DNA of 64,000 nt from the NCBI GenBank assembly GCA_030540405.1, contig JAUNWH010000004.1, positions 29,345 through 93,344 of the forward strand, read 5' to 3'. Under the pieces are notes generated by a model, which was not told where the DNA came from, did not search any database, and worked only from the letters and a program-made list of their open reading frames with translations. This DNA comes from Spirochaetales bacterium (GTDB lineage: Bacteria > Spirochaetota > Spirochaetia > Treponematales > Treponemataceae). Below are positions 1 through 7,508 of the stretch, piece by piece (the stretch's first letter is position 1; every line of letters begins with the position of its first letter). A program made the translations under genes and the position numbers.

Positions 1-104
1 TCGTTTCTTGCCTTTAACATTTCTTTTTCAGAAACTTTGTAAAACATTTTCGCCTTAAAACTGCCACAGAACAGAAAAATAAACAATACCCGCTCTTAAA
101 ACCG

Positions 105-575
105 CTAAAACTTCTCTGCCTTTTCAGCGAAAGACTTTCTGCCGTTTGTTCCAGTCTTCTCATATATGTGGGTCAGGTGCTTTTTAACGGTCGCAAGGGA
201 AATGTAAAAAGTTTCGGCAATCTGAATGTTTGAAAGCCCGCCCAAAACAAGCCAGCCGATTTCGCTTTCACGCCGGGAAAGTCCGCTTGCAGCCGCAAAC
301 TCAAGAAATTTCTCCTTGGACGGAAGTTTTTCTGCCGGATTTTCCTTCAACTTCGGCTCAAAAGATTCCGCCATATCATTCGCCTTATCTTTTAGCCTGC
401 AAATCAAAAAAAGCATCGCAAGAACAGCAAAAAACGAAAGCAGAATTCCAAGCATTGAGACAAATTTCAAAAGCCTGTCCTGAATGCCGATGCGCTGAAC
501 AAAAACCGCAAGCACAACCGAAAATGCATATAGAACAAGGCACAGAAGAAACAAGCCCTTCCTCATCGTCCGCAC
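105..575 (-). CDS. membrane-anchored LuxR-type HTH regulator
   Basis: The product is 156 residues. Two hydrophobic helices fill about residues 5-65, a charged linker follows, and a LuxR/GerE helix-turn-helix occupies about residues 97-156 (segments LSRRESEIGWLVLGG, SNIQIAETFYIS, ATVKKHLTHIYEKTG). It should bind DNA while tethered to the inner membrane; no receiver domain is present. The start is GTG at 573-575, directly after the stop of the upstream gene, with GAGGAA just before it; an ATG three codons in is an alternative. It abuts the MotA-like gene upstream, so the two are probably co-transcribed. The target genes are unknown. Confidence 0.75.
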   Translation of the reverse strand: MRTMRKGLFLLCLVLYAFSVVLAVFVQRIGIQDRLLKFVSMLGILLSFFAVLAMLFLICRLKDKANDMAESFEPKLKENPAEKLPSKEKFLEFAAASGLSRRESEIGWLVLGGLSNIQIAETFYISLATVKKHLTHIYEKTGTNGRKSFAEKAEKF

Positions 576-1061
576 CTATTCCTCGTCAAGATTCATAGCG
601 TCAATAAGCGCAGTTTTTACATTCGCGTCCAAAGGAATAAGAATAAACTCAAGAACCGCCGTGTAAAAAGCTGAAATGCAGACCACAGCAAGATTCTTTC
701 CAAGCACGGAAAAATCCGAAACGTCCGAAAGGCACACAATAAGCGCGATGAACACACTGAAAAATCCGCCGATAAGAACAAAACGCTGCATCATGGAAAC
801 CGCCTTTTCGCTCCGCTTGAGAAGAGCCACGCCAAAATCCTTCTTTCCAGCTGAAAAAGCACGCATAAAATCGCACCACATTCCGCTAAAGACCATAGGC
901 GGAACAGAAAAAAGCAGAAGCAGCACGAGCGACGGTAAGTCCACGAACATAAAGACAAGCGACAAATCGCCTTTCGTCATAAGAAGCGACACGGCGAGCG
1001 CAACAATCATCACAAAAAGCTCCACGCAAACCACAAAACCAACATTCATTTTCTTTTTCAT
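576..1061 (-). CDS. MotA/TolQ/ExbB-like small membrane protein
   Basis: This 161-residue protein is predicted to have four membrane helices. The segments FVDLPSLVLLLL and LGKNLAVVCISAFYTAVLEF followed by ILIPL resemble the stator proteins MotA/TolQ, where an N-P/A-A-V helix lines the proton channel. It is much shorter than MotA (about 255-290 residues), has a very short cytoplasmic loop and lacks a MotB partner here, so motor function is not assured. An in-frame ATG exists at 1109, but the ATG at 1061 is preceded by GGAGG at good spacing and is chosen. The LuxR-type gene starts at the base after its stop, suggesting a two-gene operon. Confidence 0.5.
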   Translation of the reverse strand: MKKKMNVGFVVCVELFVMIVALAVSLLMTKGDLSLVFMFVDLPSLVLLLLFSVPPMVFSGMWCDFMRAFSAGKKDFGVALLKRSEKAVSMMQRFVLIGGFFSVFIALIVCLSDVSDFSVLGKNLAVVCISAFYTAVLEFILIPLDANVKTALIDAMNLDEE

Positions 1062-1229
1062 AAAAACCTCCGCTAGATTCTTGCAGACGGAAATAAAGCC
1101 GCCCGCCATTGCTAGAAAATTTATCCCTGAAGTTTAAATTTGCATATTATACTTTTGCGTTTTTCAGGTGGAATTTTTAGGAAAAAAAGAATTTTGCCAT
1201 TCGTACTGAATCCAAAAGCCATTTTTTGT

Positions 1230-1470
1230 GCCGCCCAACGTGTTTTCTGCCCATGCGGAAAATTTCACGAGCCGCCCAACACGTTTTCTGCTTATGAAAT
1301 TTCTGCGTTGCCTGGCAAAACGTTTTTTCTTTGAATAAAATAATTTCACGGCTTGTCCAGCGTATTTTTTGCCCGTGCGGAAAATTTCACGAATCGCCCA
1401 ATGCATTTTCCGTCTATGAAATCTCTGCATTGCCCGGCAAAATCTGTTTTCTGAAAATGCAATGATTTCA
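1230..1470. repeat. degenerate 121-bp tandem duplication
   Basis: Two tandem units (1230-1350 and 1351-1470) align along their whole length with scattered substitutions. Shared words include CGGAAAATTTCACGA, TATGAAAT and GGCAAAA. Each unit also contains a weaker internal repeat beginning CGCCCAA. Open frames crossing it have no recognisable protein and show the repeat period, so the stretch looks non-coding. It ends where the MATE relic begins. No other function is visible in 1110-1460. Confidence 0.7.
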
Positions 1471-1629
1471 TTTATGCGCACGCTGATTTTTCAGGTTTTG
1501 TGCGTTCTTGTTCTGCCGGTTCTGTTGGGAATCGACGGAATCTGGCTGAGCGGAATTGTATACGAAATGCTTTCCGCTGCGGTTGTCGCCGTGTGTCTGG
1601 TGAAATTTAGGAAACGGTATGGGTATTAG
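1462..1629 (+). pseudogene. C-terminal remnant of a MATE efflux transporter
   Basis: An open stretch of 55 codons ends at TAG 1627-1629. It reads as the last two membrane helices of a MATE-family drug/sodium antiporter, with the typical pattern (F)MRTLIFQ-VLCVLVLP-LLGIDGIWLS-GIVYEML and a basic tail KFRKRYGY. The roughly 390 residues that should precede it are missing, and the sequence upstream is the tandem repeat. It is therefore a decayed relic rather than a working gene. It is distinct from the intact MATE gene at 54961-56343. Confidence 0.65.
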
Positions 1630-1693
1630 AAGATTGAATGTTGTGGGAATGGAAATTTTCTCCGCTAGCCATTAGAATAGTTCAGGGAAAAAT

Positions 1694-2134
1694 ATGCGCT
1701 TTGTAAATCTTTTTGGTTTGGCGGTAATCGCCGCAATCATGGTTCCGAACTTTGTTTTTGCGGCAATGCACAAAGACGGATTTGAAAATCTCTACAAGAA
1801 CAAAGCGGTTGAGTTTTTGGAGCAGGTCGGAAGGTTCGGCTGCTTTGCGTTCATGATTTTCTGCGTTCCGGTTTTGTGCCGCGGATTCTGTTTTGATGGA
1901 GCGAAAACTGTGTATTTTGCCGCAAGTTCCGCGCTTACGGTGGCTTATCTTTGCGGCTGGTGCGTTTTTTGGAAAGAAAATTCCTTGCGCAAGTCAATCA
2001 TGCTTTCTGTAGTTCCGTCGCTGCTTTTCCTGGAAAGCGGATTTTTTACGCTGAACATTCCTCTGATTGTCTGCGCAGTGATTTTTTCGCCGTGCCACAT
2101 CCTCATCAGCTGCAAAAATGCGGAAATGAGCTGA
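1694..2134 (+). CDS. conserved small membrane protein, function unknown
   Basis: The product is 146 residues with about four to five hydrophobic helices. The N-terminal block (GLAVIAAIMVPNFVFA, then FENLYKNKAVEFLEQVGRFG) resembles a family of uncharacterised membrane proteins that I recall from clostridia, where the K-x-VE-x-LEQ-x-GR-x-G motif is conserved. No catalytic motif is seen. The start ATG follows AGGGAAAA. It stands alone between the MATE relic and the convergent GH16 gene. Function cannot be assigned. Confidence 0.6.
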   Translation: MRFVNLFGLAVIAAIMVPNFVFAAMHKDGFENLYKNKAVEFLEQVGRFGCFAFMIFCVPVLCRGFCFDGAKTVYFAASSALTVAYLCGWCVFWKENSLRKSIMLSVVPSLLFLESGFFTLNIPLIVCAVIFSPCHILISCKNAEMS

Positions 2135-2245
2135 TTGCAGGCTACGGCGGAATCGACAAGTATTACCGCGAACAGCAAGACCGCCGGAACAATCGCATAT
2201 AATTGCAAGGCAATTCCGGCAGTCTCAATGAACATCACGCAGGCT

Positions 2246-4474
2246 CTAGTTTCCTGTTTCCTCAAGCACGATGTTGTCTACTGTAACAGTGTGCTTTCTG
2301 GTGATCCGCTTGCCGTTCACGGCTCCCATCGAAATGCTCAGGATTACGGCGTTGTCGGTCGGCTCGTTCATCGTGAATTCGCATGAGTATCTTTTGAATT
2401 CCTTTGAGACATCGATTTTCTGTGTTCCAGAATACGGAATCCAGTTGTTGTCCGAAGAGCCGTCGCGCTGGAGGGCGAACATTATCGTGCGGTCAGCCGT
2501 GGACTTCGCGTCGAGCGTTATTCTGTATTTTTTTCCTTTTTCCAATGTTATTCCGTTCTGCTTAAGCTGAATCATCCAGTCAAGAGTTCCTGTGTCGGCG
2601 ATGTTCATGCAGAACGCGTTGTCCTCGGAAAGGGAATCAACGGCGTAATCAGCGGAGGCCGACTCGTTCAGGTAGACCTCGTAGCCTGTAAGCCCGGAGG
2701 AGAAGTTTCCGTTCACGAGCATTGCGTTCTCCTGGATGCGCACGTTGTCCAGAAAAACCGTTCCGTCTGTGTCAAAGCTGAAGGAAAGCGCGGATGATTT
2801 TTCCTTTTCCGCCGTGAACACGAACTTGAAATTCTTTTCGCCGGAAGAAAGCGAAGCCTCAAAAGTCTTTCCTGAAATTTCAGCCTTTATTTTTCCCCTG
2901 GAAGTTGAGGATGAGTCAAAGCTCAGAAGATATTCTGTTCCCGGAACAAGCGGAATTCCTTCCTGAACAAGCCGGATTTTCGCGTCCTTTGGGTTTTCGG
3001 CGCAGAATTTGCGGATGTTGTCCGTGTTCGTAACAAGGAATTCAGCTCCCTTTTTGCCGGAGACGTTCCATTCCGCAAGCCTGTTTTCTCCCTCCTGAAA
3101 TTCTCCGTTGTGCACAAGGTTTCCGTCGGGAAGCACGGATTTTTTTCCGTCCGAATTTTGGGGCGCGCTGACCATCTCAAGCCGCACGCCGGAAATTCTT
3201 ACCGCAGCGGTGGAATTCTGGTTTCCGAGGTTGAATTCAAGCCGTCCCATCGGATCGTCGGCGTCGTTCATTTTGAATGTAAACTCAAAATGCTTTTTCT
3301 GCGGTCCAAGATTTATTTTTGTGTCCTTGAGATAGCGAATCCATCCTGCTTCCGGAGCTGTAACCGCGGTTATCATCGTGCGCTCCTTTTCCGCGGATGC
3401 GTCGAACGAGAGCCTGTATTCCGCGCCCTTGAGCATCGGAAGACCTGCCTGCACAAGCTGAACAGAATAGTCAACGCTTCCAGCCGCCTCGGAGGTTATG
3501 GCGATGTTTGCGCCGTCGTAATTAAAGCTGCCTTTTCCGCCCTGGGCAAGAAGGAAGCTCCATGCGCCTCCGTCTTTTCGGATGTAGTTTCCGTCAGAAT
3601 CCGCCGCCCGGAATTCCGCTTTTCCTGATTCGGGCTTACTCACGTTCTCGTCGTAGCTTTTTTTCTGATAGACTTTCACGTAGTCCACAAGAAGCTGCGC
3701 GTTCTTTGCGAATTTTGTGGAGCGGTCCGGATTTCCCGGCCAGTTTCCGCCCACGGCAAGGTTCAGGATTATGTAGAAAGGCTGGTCGAACGGAGCCGGA
3801 TAAGTTACCTCGCCGAATCCCTTGCGCTTTGTGTACCAGCTGTTCTCCTTGTGGTACATTTTTCCGTCGGCATAGAATCTGATTTCACCAGGTTCCCACT
3901 CGCAGGCTACAATGTGCCAGTCGTCGGAGAAGCTTTTTCCCTGCGCAAGAGCCTTTCCCTGGGACTCCTTGTGAGGCTCGCCGTAATGGAGCGTTCCGTA
4001 GATTTCCTCTGTCCTGTCGCCGAGAACTTCCGCAATGTCGATTTCGCCGCACTTGGGCCACTGTCCGTAGAGATTCTCTTCCGTGGGCATCATCCAGAAC
4101 GCCGGGAGGAATCCCTTGCCGGAAGGAAATTTTATGCGCGCCTCAATCCGTCCGTACTTGAAGTCATGCTTGCCTCTTGTGTTGATTCTGCCGGATGTGT
4201 ACGAAGCTTTTCCGCCGCGTCCTTTTTTCTGCACAGCCTGAATCACGAGGTTTCCGTCCTTTACGTAGATGTTCTCCTTTGAGTCCACGTATTCCTGAAG
4301 CTCGTTGTTCACCCAGCCCGGCTCGTGGTATTCGTAGTTCCAGTCGTCAAGGTTGAGGGACTTTCCGTCAAAATCATCCTGCCAGACAAGGTCGCTTTCG
4401 CTGTAGCTGTTCTGCGCGAAGAATGGGGCTGCAGCGAAAATAATTCCCGCGGCAAATGCAATCGTCTTTTTCAT
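2246..4474 (-). CDS. secreted GH16 endo-beta-1,3(4)-glucanase with CBM4-like modules
   Basis: The protein is 742 residues. A signal peptide covers about residues 1-21 (KKTIAFAAGIIFAAAPFFA). A GH16 catalytic domain covers about 25-270, with the E-I-D-I-A-E active site (nucleophile near E144, acid/base near E149) in the laminarinase-like setting WPKCGEIDIAEVLG. Three beta-sandwich segments of CBM4/9 type follow (about 285-430, 450-580 and 585-740), each with motifs such as LVQ.GIPL..G.EY.LSFD. It should cleave laminarin or mixed-linkage beta-glucan outside the cytoplasm. The ATG at 4474 is used because GGAGG precedes it; an in-frame ATG at 4486 lies upstream of that site. A structured leader precedes it, and GH5 lies upstream on the same strand. 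Confidence 0.9.
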   Translation of the reverse strand: MKKTIAFAAGIIFAAAPFFAQNSYSESDLVWQDDFDGKSLNLDDWNYEYHEPGWVNNELQEYVDSKENIYVKDGNLVIQAVQKKGRGGKASYTSGRINTRGKHDFKYGRIEARIKFPSGKGFLPAFWMMPTEENLYGQWPKCGEIDIAEVLGDRTEEIYGTLHYGEPHKESQGKALAQGKSFSDDWHIVACEWEPGEIRFYADGKMYHKENSWYTKRKGFGEVTYPAPFDQPFYIILNLAVGGNWPGNPDRSTKFAKNAQLLVDYVKVYQKKSYDENVSKPESGKAEFRAADSDGNYIRKDGGAWSFLLAQGGKGSFNYDGANIAITSEAAGSVDYSVQLVQAGLPMLKGAEYRLSFDASAEKERTMITAVTAPEAGWIRYLKDTKINLGPQKKHFEFTFKMNDADDPMGRLEFNLGNQNSTAAVRISGVRLEMVSAPQNSDGKKSVLPDGNLVHNGEFQEGENRLAEWNVSGKKGAEFLVTNTDNIRKFCAENPKDAKIRLVQEGIPLVPGTEYLLSFDSSSTSRGKIKAEISGKTFEASLSSGEKNFKFVFTAEKEKSSALSFSFDTDGTVFLDNVRIQENAMLVNGNFSSGLTGYEVYLNESASADYAVDSLSEDNAFCMNIADTGTLDWMIQLKQNGITLEKGKKYRITLDAKSTADRTIMFALQRDGSSDNNWIPYSGTQKIDVSKEFKRYSCEFTMNEPTDNAVILSISMGAVNGKRITRKHTVTVDNIVLEETGN

Positions 4475-4637
4475 GTTTCCTCCCATAAAAAGTCAATGAG
4501 AAAATTTCAATTTTCGATTTGACTTTTTATGCCCATTCGCAATGAAATGAGAATGGGCAGTTGATAATAAGTTTGCAACGCAAACTTTTAAAGATAAAAA
4601 CAGACGCCATTTTCGGCTGTTTTTATCTTACCTCCTT
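4475..4637 (-). ncRNA. structured leader element, copy A (before GH16)
   Basis: Read on the minus strand, four hairpins occur in order. P1 has arms GATAAAAACAG/CTGTTTTTATC (4617-4627 with 4593-4603). P2 is AAGTTTGC-GTT-GCAAACTT-like (about 4571-4585). P3 has arms GCCCATTC/GAATGGGC around a 12-nt loop. P4 has arms AAAAAGTCAA/TTGACTTTTT enclosing a smaller stem. P4 ends right before ATGGGAGGAAAC-ATG of the GH16 gene. The same architecture, order and start-codon spacing recur before dnaN at 23232-23399, with different but still complementary P1 and P3 stems. I cannot match it to a named RNA family. P1 alone could also be read as a terminator for the upstream GH5 gene. Confidence 0.6.
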
Positions 4638-4659
4638 GTAAAGCTCCGTGCTATGTAAA

Positions 4660-5679
4660 TTATTCGGTCATCATCTTTATAAGACTAGCGCGGATTCCGT
4701 CGTAGTGGCTTTCCGTAAGTCCGAAGTCCATTTCCTTGTAAGTCCACACCGCGTGTCCCACACCGAATTCCCTGAAAATTTTATGTACATCGGCGAACCA
4801 GGCTTCCGTTCCCTTGACGGGCGCACGGTCAATCACTCCGTATTCTCCACAGTAAACCGGAACTCCGGCGTTTTCAGCAGCCGCGCAAGCCTCTGCAATC
4901 ATCTGCCGCATAAACTCGATTCCCGGAAGATTTCCGTCAGTGTCGGCGACATCCTTTCCCTTGTATCCGAGCGGAACGGATTCCTCGCGGAAATATGACA
5001 GCGTGGCAGGATATTTTATCTCGCGGTCGGGACTCATTCCCGGAACCCAGGGCGCTTTCTGATGCGTGAAAATCAGCGGCTCGTAAAAATGGAAGGTGAA
5101 AATCACGTTGCGGAATTCAGGCTTCCTTAAAAGGCGGAGAGTGCGCGCGCTGTTCCACTGGATTCCGCCGTAAATCACCGGAGCTTCAGGCGCATTCTTT
5201 CTGATTACGCCGAGCGTGCGTCCGATAAGGACATTCCAAGGCTCCGCGGCATCCTGCTCCACAACCTCGTTCAGTAGCTCAAACGCGACGTTCTTTTTTC
5301 CGCCGAATCTTGATGAGACTTCATTCCAAAGCGACACGAAAAGCTCCTGAAGATGCGGACTTGAAAAAAGCGTGTTTCCCTTTTCTGTCCCCGCGTCGTT
5401 GAAGTCGTAGCCGCAAGCCTTGTGGAGATCAAGAATCACATCAAGCCCGGAAGTTTCCGCCCAGCCGACAAACTTTTCCAGCCGCGAAAATCCTTCCTCG
5501 ATGAAAGTTCCGTCCGGATTCTGGACAACCTCGCTGTCGAACGGAAGCCTTATGTGGTCAAAGCCCCAGTCGGCGGCACGGCGCACATCGTCCTCATTTA
5601 TAAAACTGTCGTAATGCTCCTTTGTGTGGCGGCACTGCGAAAGCCATCCCCCGAAATTTATTCCCTTTGAAAGATTCAT
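4660..5679 (-). CDS. GH5-family endoglucanase/beta-glucosidase-type hydrolase, cytoplasmic
   Basis: The protein is 339 residues with a full (beta/alpha)8 GH5 layout. N-terminal KGINFGGWLSQ is typical of the family, as is HIRLPFD at about 42-48. The acid/base is E138 in AFELLNEV, H197/Y199 lie in FTFHFYEP, and the nucleophile is E279 in YCGEYGV. There is no signal peptide, so it probably degrades imported beta-glucan oligosaccharides. The start ATG follows GGAGGAAA. It shares the strand with the secreted GH16 gene downstream and diverges from an AraC-type regulator, which supports a beta-glucan utilisation locus. Confidence 0.88.
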   Translation of the reverse strand: MNLSKGINFGGWLSQCRHTKEHYDSFINEDDVRRAADWGFDHIRLPFDSEVVQNPDGTFIEEGFSRLEKFVGWAETSGLDVILDLHKACGYDFNDAGTEKGNTLFSSPHLQELFVSLWNEVSSRFGGKKNVAFELLNEVVEQDAAEPWNVLIGRTLGVIRKNAPEAPVIYGGIQWNSARTLRLLRKPEFRNVIFTFHFYEPLIFTHQKAPWVPGMSPDREIKYPATLSYFREESVPLGYKGKDVADTDGNLPGIEFMRQMIAEACAAAENAGVPVYCGEYGVIDRAPVKGTEAWFADVHKIFREFGVGHAVWTYKEMDFGLTESHYDGIRASLIKMMTE

Positions 5680-5800
5680 GTTTCCTCCGTTTTTAAGCCG
5701 AACTCTGAATTTGCAGAACCGGAATCACGCCGAAAGCAATGCAGTCCACGCGAACAATCCTGCCTGACAACGGAATAATATCATTGAATTTCCGCCGGAT

Positions 5801-5833
5801 ATATCATAATATTTGCATACATATCATAATATT
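5801..5833. promoter_or_regulatory. direct-repeat operator between GH5 and araC-type gene
   Basis: The 13-mer ATATCATAATATT occurs at 5801-5813 and again at 5821-5833, a centre-to-centre distance of 20 bp (about two helical turns). It lies in the 189-bp divergent intergenic region. Paired direct half-sites at two-turn spacing are typical for AraC-family regulators. The AraC gene starts 36 bp downstream. It is inferred to be the site where that regulator controls itself and/or GH5. Confidence 0.55.
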
Positions 5834-5868
5834 CTGATTTTCTGCGGATGACATAAGGAAACATAAAA

Positions 5869-6651
5869 ATGAAAAGGAACATGAACGATGAGCTTGCGCG
5901 CATAAAGTCCGAGCCGACGCTTTCCGAGGAGCTTTTCAGAAGACGCGAGTATTCAATCTATCATCTGGAATACGGCAAGGAGCTTGCGTTCTACGACGCT
6001 GTGAAGAAAGGCGACTTTGACCTTGTGAGACGGCTCATGCTTCCGCTGCGCAACGAAAAGCTCGGAAAACTTTCTGAAAATCCGCTGCGGAACCTCAAGT
6101 ATCATCTTGTGATAACGGTCGCAATGATAACCCGGTTCTGCATTGAGGGAGGTCTTCCGCCTGAACCGGCATACACACTGAGCGACATCTACATCCGCCA
6201 GATAGACAATGCCGGGGACGAGGACACAATCACCATGCTGCACCGCGAGGCTGTATTCGATTTCACCAGCCGCATGAAGGAGCTCAGGGAAGTTCACGGA
6301 CTTTCGCACAGGACTACAGCCGCAATCGACTACATCTACGACCACCTGAACGAGAAAATCCAGCTTTCCCGCATGGCGGAGACGCTCGGCGTGAACAAGA
6401 CATATCTCTGCGCTCTTTTCAGAAGGGAGACTGGAATCACAGCCGGGCAATATATAATGAAGAAAAAAATCGAGGCGGCGGAAAAAATGCTTCTCTACAG
6501 CGGAAATTCATCCGCACAGATAAGCGCGCTGCTCTCATTCAGCTCGGCAAGCCACTTCATAGAAGCCTTCAAAAAGGAGACAGGACTTACTCCGTCCCAG
6601 TACCGAAAAATCCGGCGCAGCGAAGCATTCACCGCAATGGCAGAAAAATAG
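5869..6651 (+). CDS. AraC-family transcriptional regulator
   Basis: The protein is 260 residues. The C-terminal 100 residues form a classic double helix-turn-helix, with segments KIQLSRMAETLGVNKTYLCALF and SAQISALLSFSSASHFIEAFKKETGLTPSQYRK (shown in part). The N-terminal 150 residues resemble the ligand-sensing part of clostridial YesN-like regulators but give no known sensor motif. AAGGAAA precedes the ATG. It is divergent from the GH5/GH16 genes and a direct-repeat operator lies just upstream, so it probably senses beta-glucan breakdown products. The ligand is unknown. Confidence 0.85.
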   Translation: MKRNMNDELARIKSEPTLSEELFRRREYSIYHLEYGKELAFYDAVKKGDFDLVRRLMLPLRNEKLGKLSENPLRNLKYHLVITVAMITRFCIEGGLPPEPAYTLSDIYIRQIDNAGDEDTITMLHREAVFDFTSRMKELREVHGLSHRTTAAIDYIYDHLNEKIQLSRMAETLGVNKTYLCALFRRETGITAGQYIMKKKIEAAEKMLLYSGNSSAQISALLSFSSASHFIEAFKKETGLTPSQYRKIRRSEAFTAMAEK

Positions 6652-6673
6652 GAATCCGATGAGGAAAGCGGTA

Positions 6674-6713
6674 TTGACAATTTTGCATAACATTGTTAAG
6701 TTATCATTGTTAT
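6674..6713 (+). promoter_or_regulatory. tetR promoter (-35) and overlapping palindromic operator
   Basis: TTGACA lies at 6674-6679. Downstream is an imperfect palindrome with outer arms ATAACA (6687-6692) and TGTTAT (6708-6713), which would overlap the -10 region. The -10 box itself is weak at the expected distance. The TetR start codon follows at 6735, so autoregulation is likely. Confidence 0.45.
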
Positions 6714-6734
6714 ATTATTCAAGGTGGATTTTTT

Positions 6735-7328
6735 ATGCGAAATGCAAATCCTGAGTTGGTTTCTTCTATTAAAAAGCGGACGCTTGAACTTTTGATGGAA
6801 AAAGAACCTGCGGAAATCGGAATGAGAGAAATTGCCCAAAAATGTGGCGTTTCGGCTACGGCGATTTATCATTATTACAGGGACAAGGACTGTCTTTTTC
6901 AGGCGATTTCGCTGGACTGTCTGAACGAGATAAATTCGGTGATTGAGTCCGCTGCTGAAAAAGTTACCCAGCCAAAGGAAAAATGCCTTTCCGCAATCAG
7001 GGCGTTCCGCGACTGGAGTCTGAAAAATCCTCGTGTCGCCTCGCTTGTTATGGAAAAAATAAAATCCGCGGTGAATCTTCCGCCCGAAGAAACTGAAAAA
7101 TATTATGTCTGCAACCGCACTGGAGAAAAATTTCTTGAGCTTTGCATTGAGGATGGCTCGGCTCGTTCAGAAAATCCGCGTCTGGATATTGGCGTTTTGG
7201 TTTTCGGACTTTGGGGCTGCATTCAGTCTGTGATTTCGCGCAAGTCGGAAGTTGAATATTGGGAAAATTCTGAACCGTTTACCGAGCGTTTTATCAAAAT
7301 ATGGGCAGAAAATATTTTTGTAAAATAA
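6735..7328 (+). CDS. TetR/AcrR-family transcriptional regulator
   Basis: The protein is 197 residues. The N-terminal helix-turn-helix is clear: IGMREIAQKCGVSATAIYHYY at about residues 29-49 followed by RDKDCLFQAI. The rest is helical and should bind a small effector and dimerise. An upstream in-frame ATG at 6693 lies inside the promoter; the ATG at 6735 has AAGGTGG at proper spacing and is chosen. It precedes an exported DUF2271-like gene and a flavodoxin-fold gene on the same strand, separated by 180 bp carrying a dispersed repeat. It may control them, but this is inference. Confidence 0.85.
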   Translation: MRNANPELVSSIKKRTLELLMEKEPAEIGMREIAQKCGVSATAIYHYYRDKDCLFQAISLDCLNEINSVIESAAEKVTQPKEKCLSAIRAFRDWSLKNPRVASLVMEKIKSAVNLPPEETEKYYVCNRTGEKFLELCIEDGSARSENPRLDIGVLVFGLWGCIQSVISRKSEVEYWENSEPFTERFIKIWAENIFVK

Positions 7329-7388
7329 AAGGATGAAAATTTGCCGCTCTGTCATTATCGGGACAAAAATATTAGAAGTTGTTGACAT

Positions 7389-7475
7389 CTGTCATTATCG
7401 GGCTTGACCCGATAATCTCACGTAGCGATTCCTGACCGAGTTTGTTACGAAACGTCGCGGCATCAAGTGCGAGAA
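7389..7475. repeat. dispersed palindromic repeat, long copy
   Basis: Arms ATTATCGGG (7394-7402) and CCCGATAAT (7408-7416) flank the loop CTTGA. A further 60 bp (CTGACCGAGTTT, GAAACGTCGC, CATCAAGTG) matches the degenerate copy at 16441-16530. A partial copy of the left arm also stands at 7351-7362. Other copies lie at 10889, 11703, 42051 and 52428. Confidence 0.7.
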
Positions 7476-7508
7476 TAATAATAAACTGACAATAAAATGG
7501 AGAAAATT

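Noticed and set aside
1164..1481. 105-residue minus-strand open frame
   Set aside because: It is Arg/Phe-rich with the period of the underlying DNA tandem repeat and has no ribosome-binding site or homology I recognise.
1945..2265. 106-residue minus-strand open frame with a hydrophobic start
   Set aside because: It overlaps the better-supported membrane gene at 1694-2134 and lacks a ribosome-binding site.
4593..4627. Simple rho-independent terminator after the GH5 gene
   Set aside because: The hairpin fits, but it is homologous and co-positioned with P1 of the dnaN leader, so it is treated as part of that element; a terminator role is not excluded.
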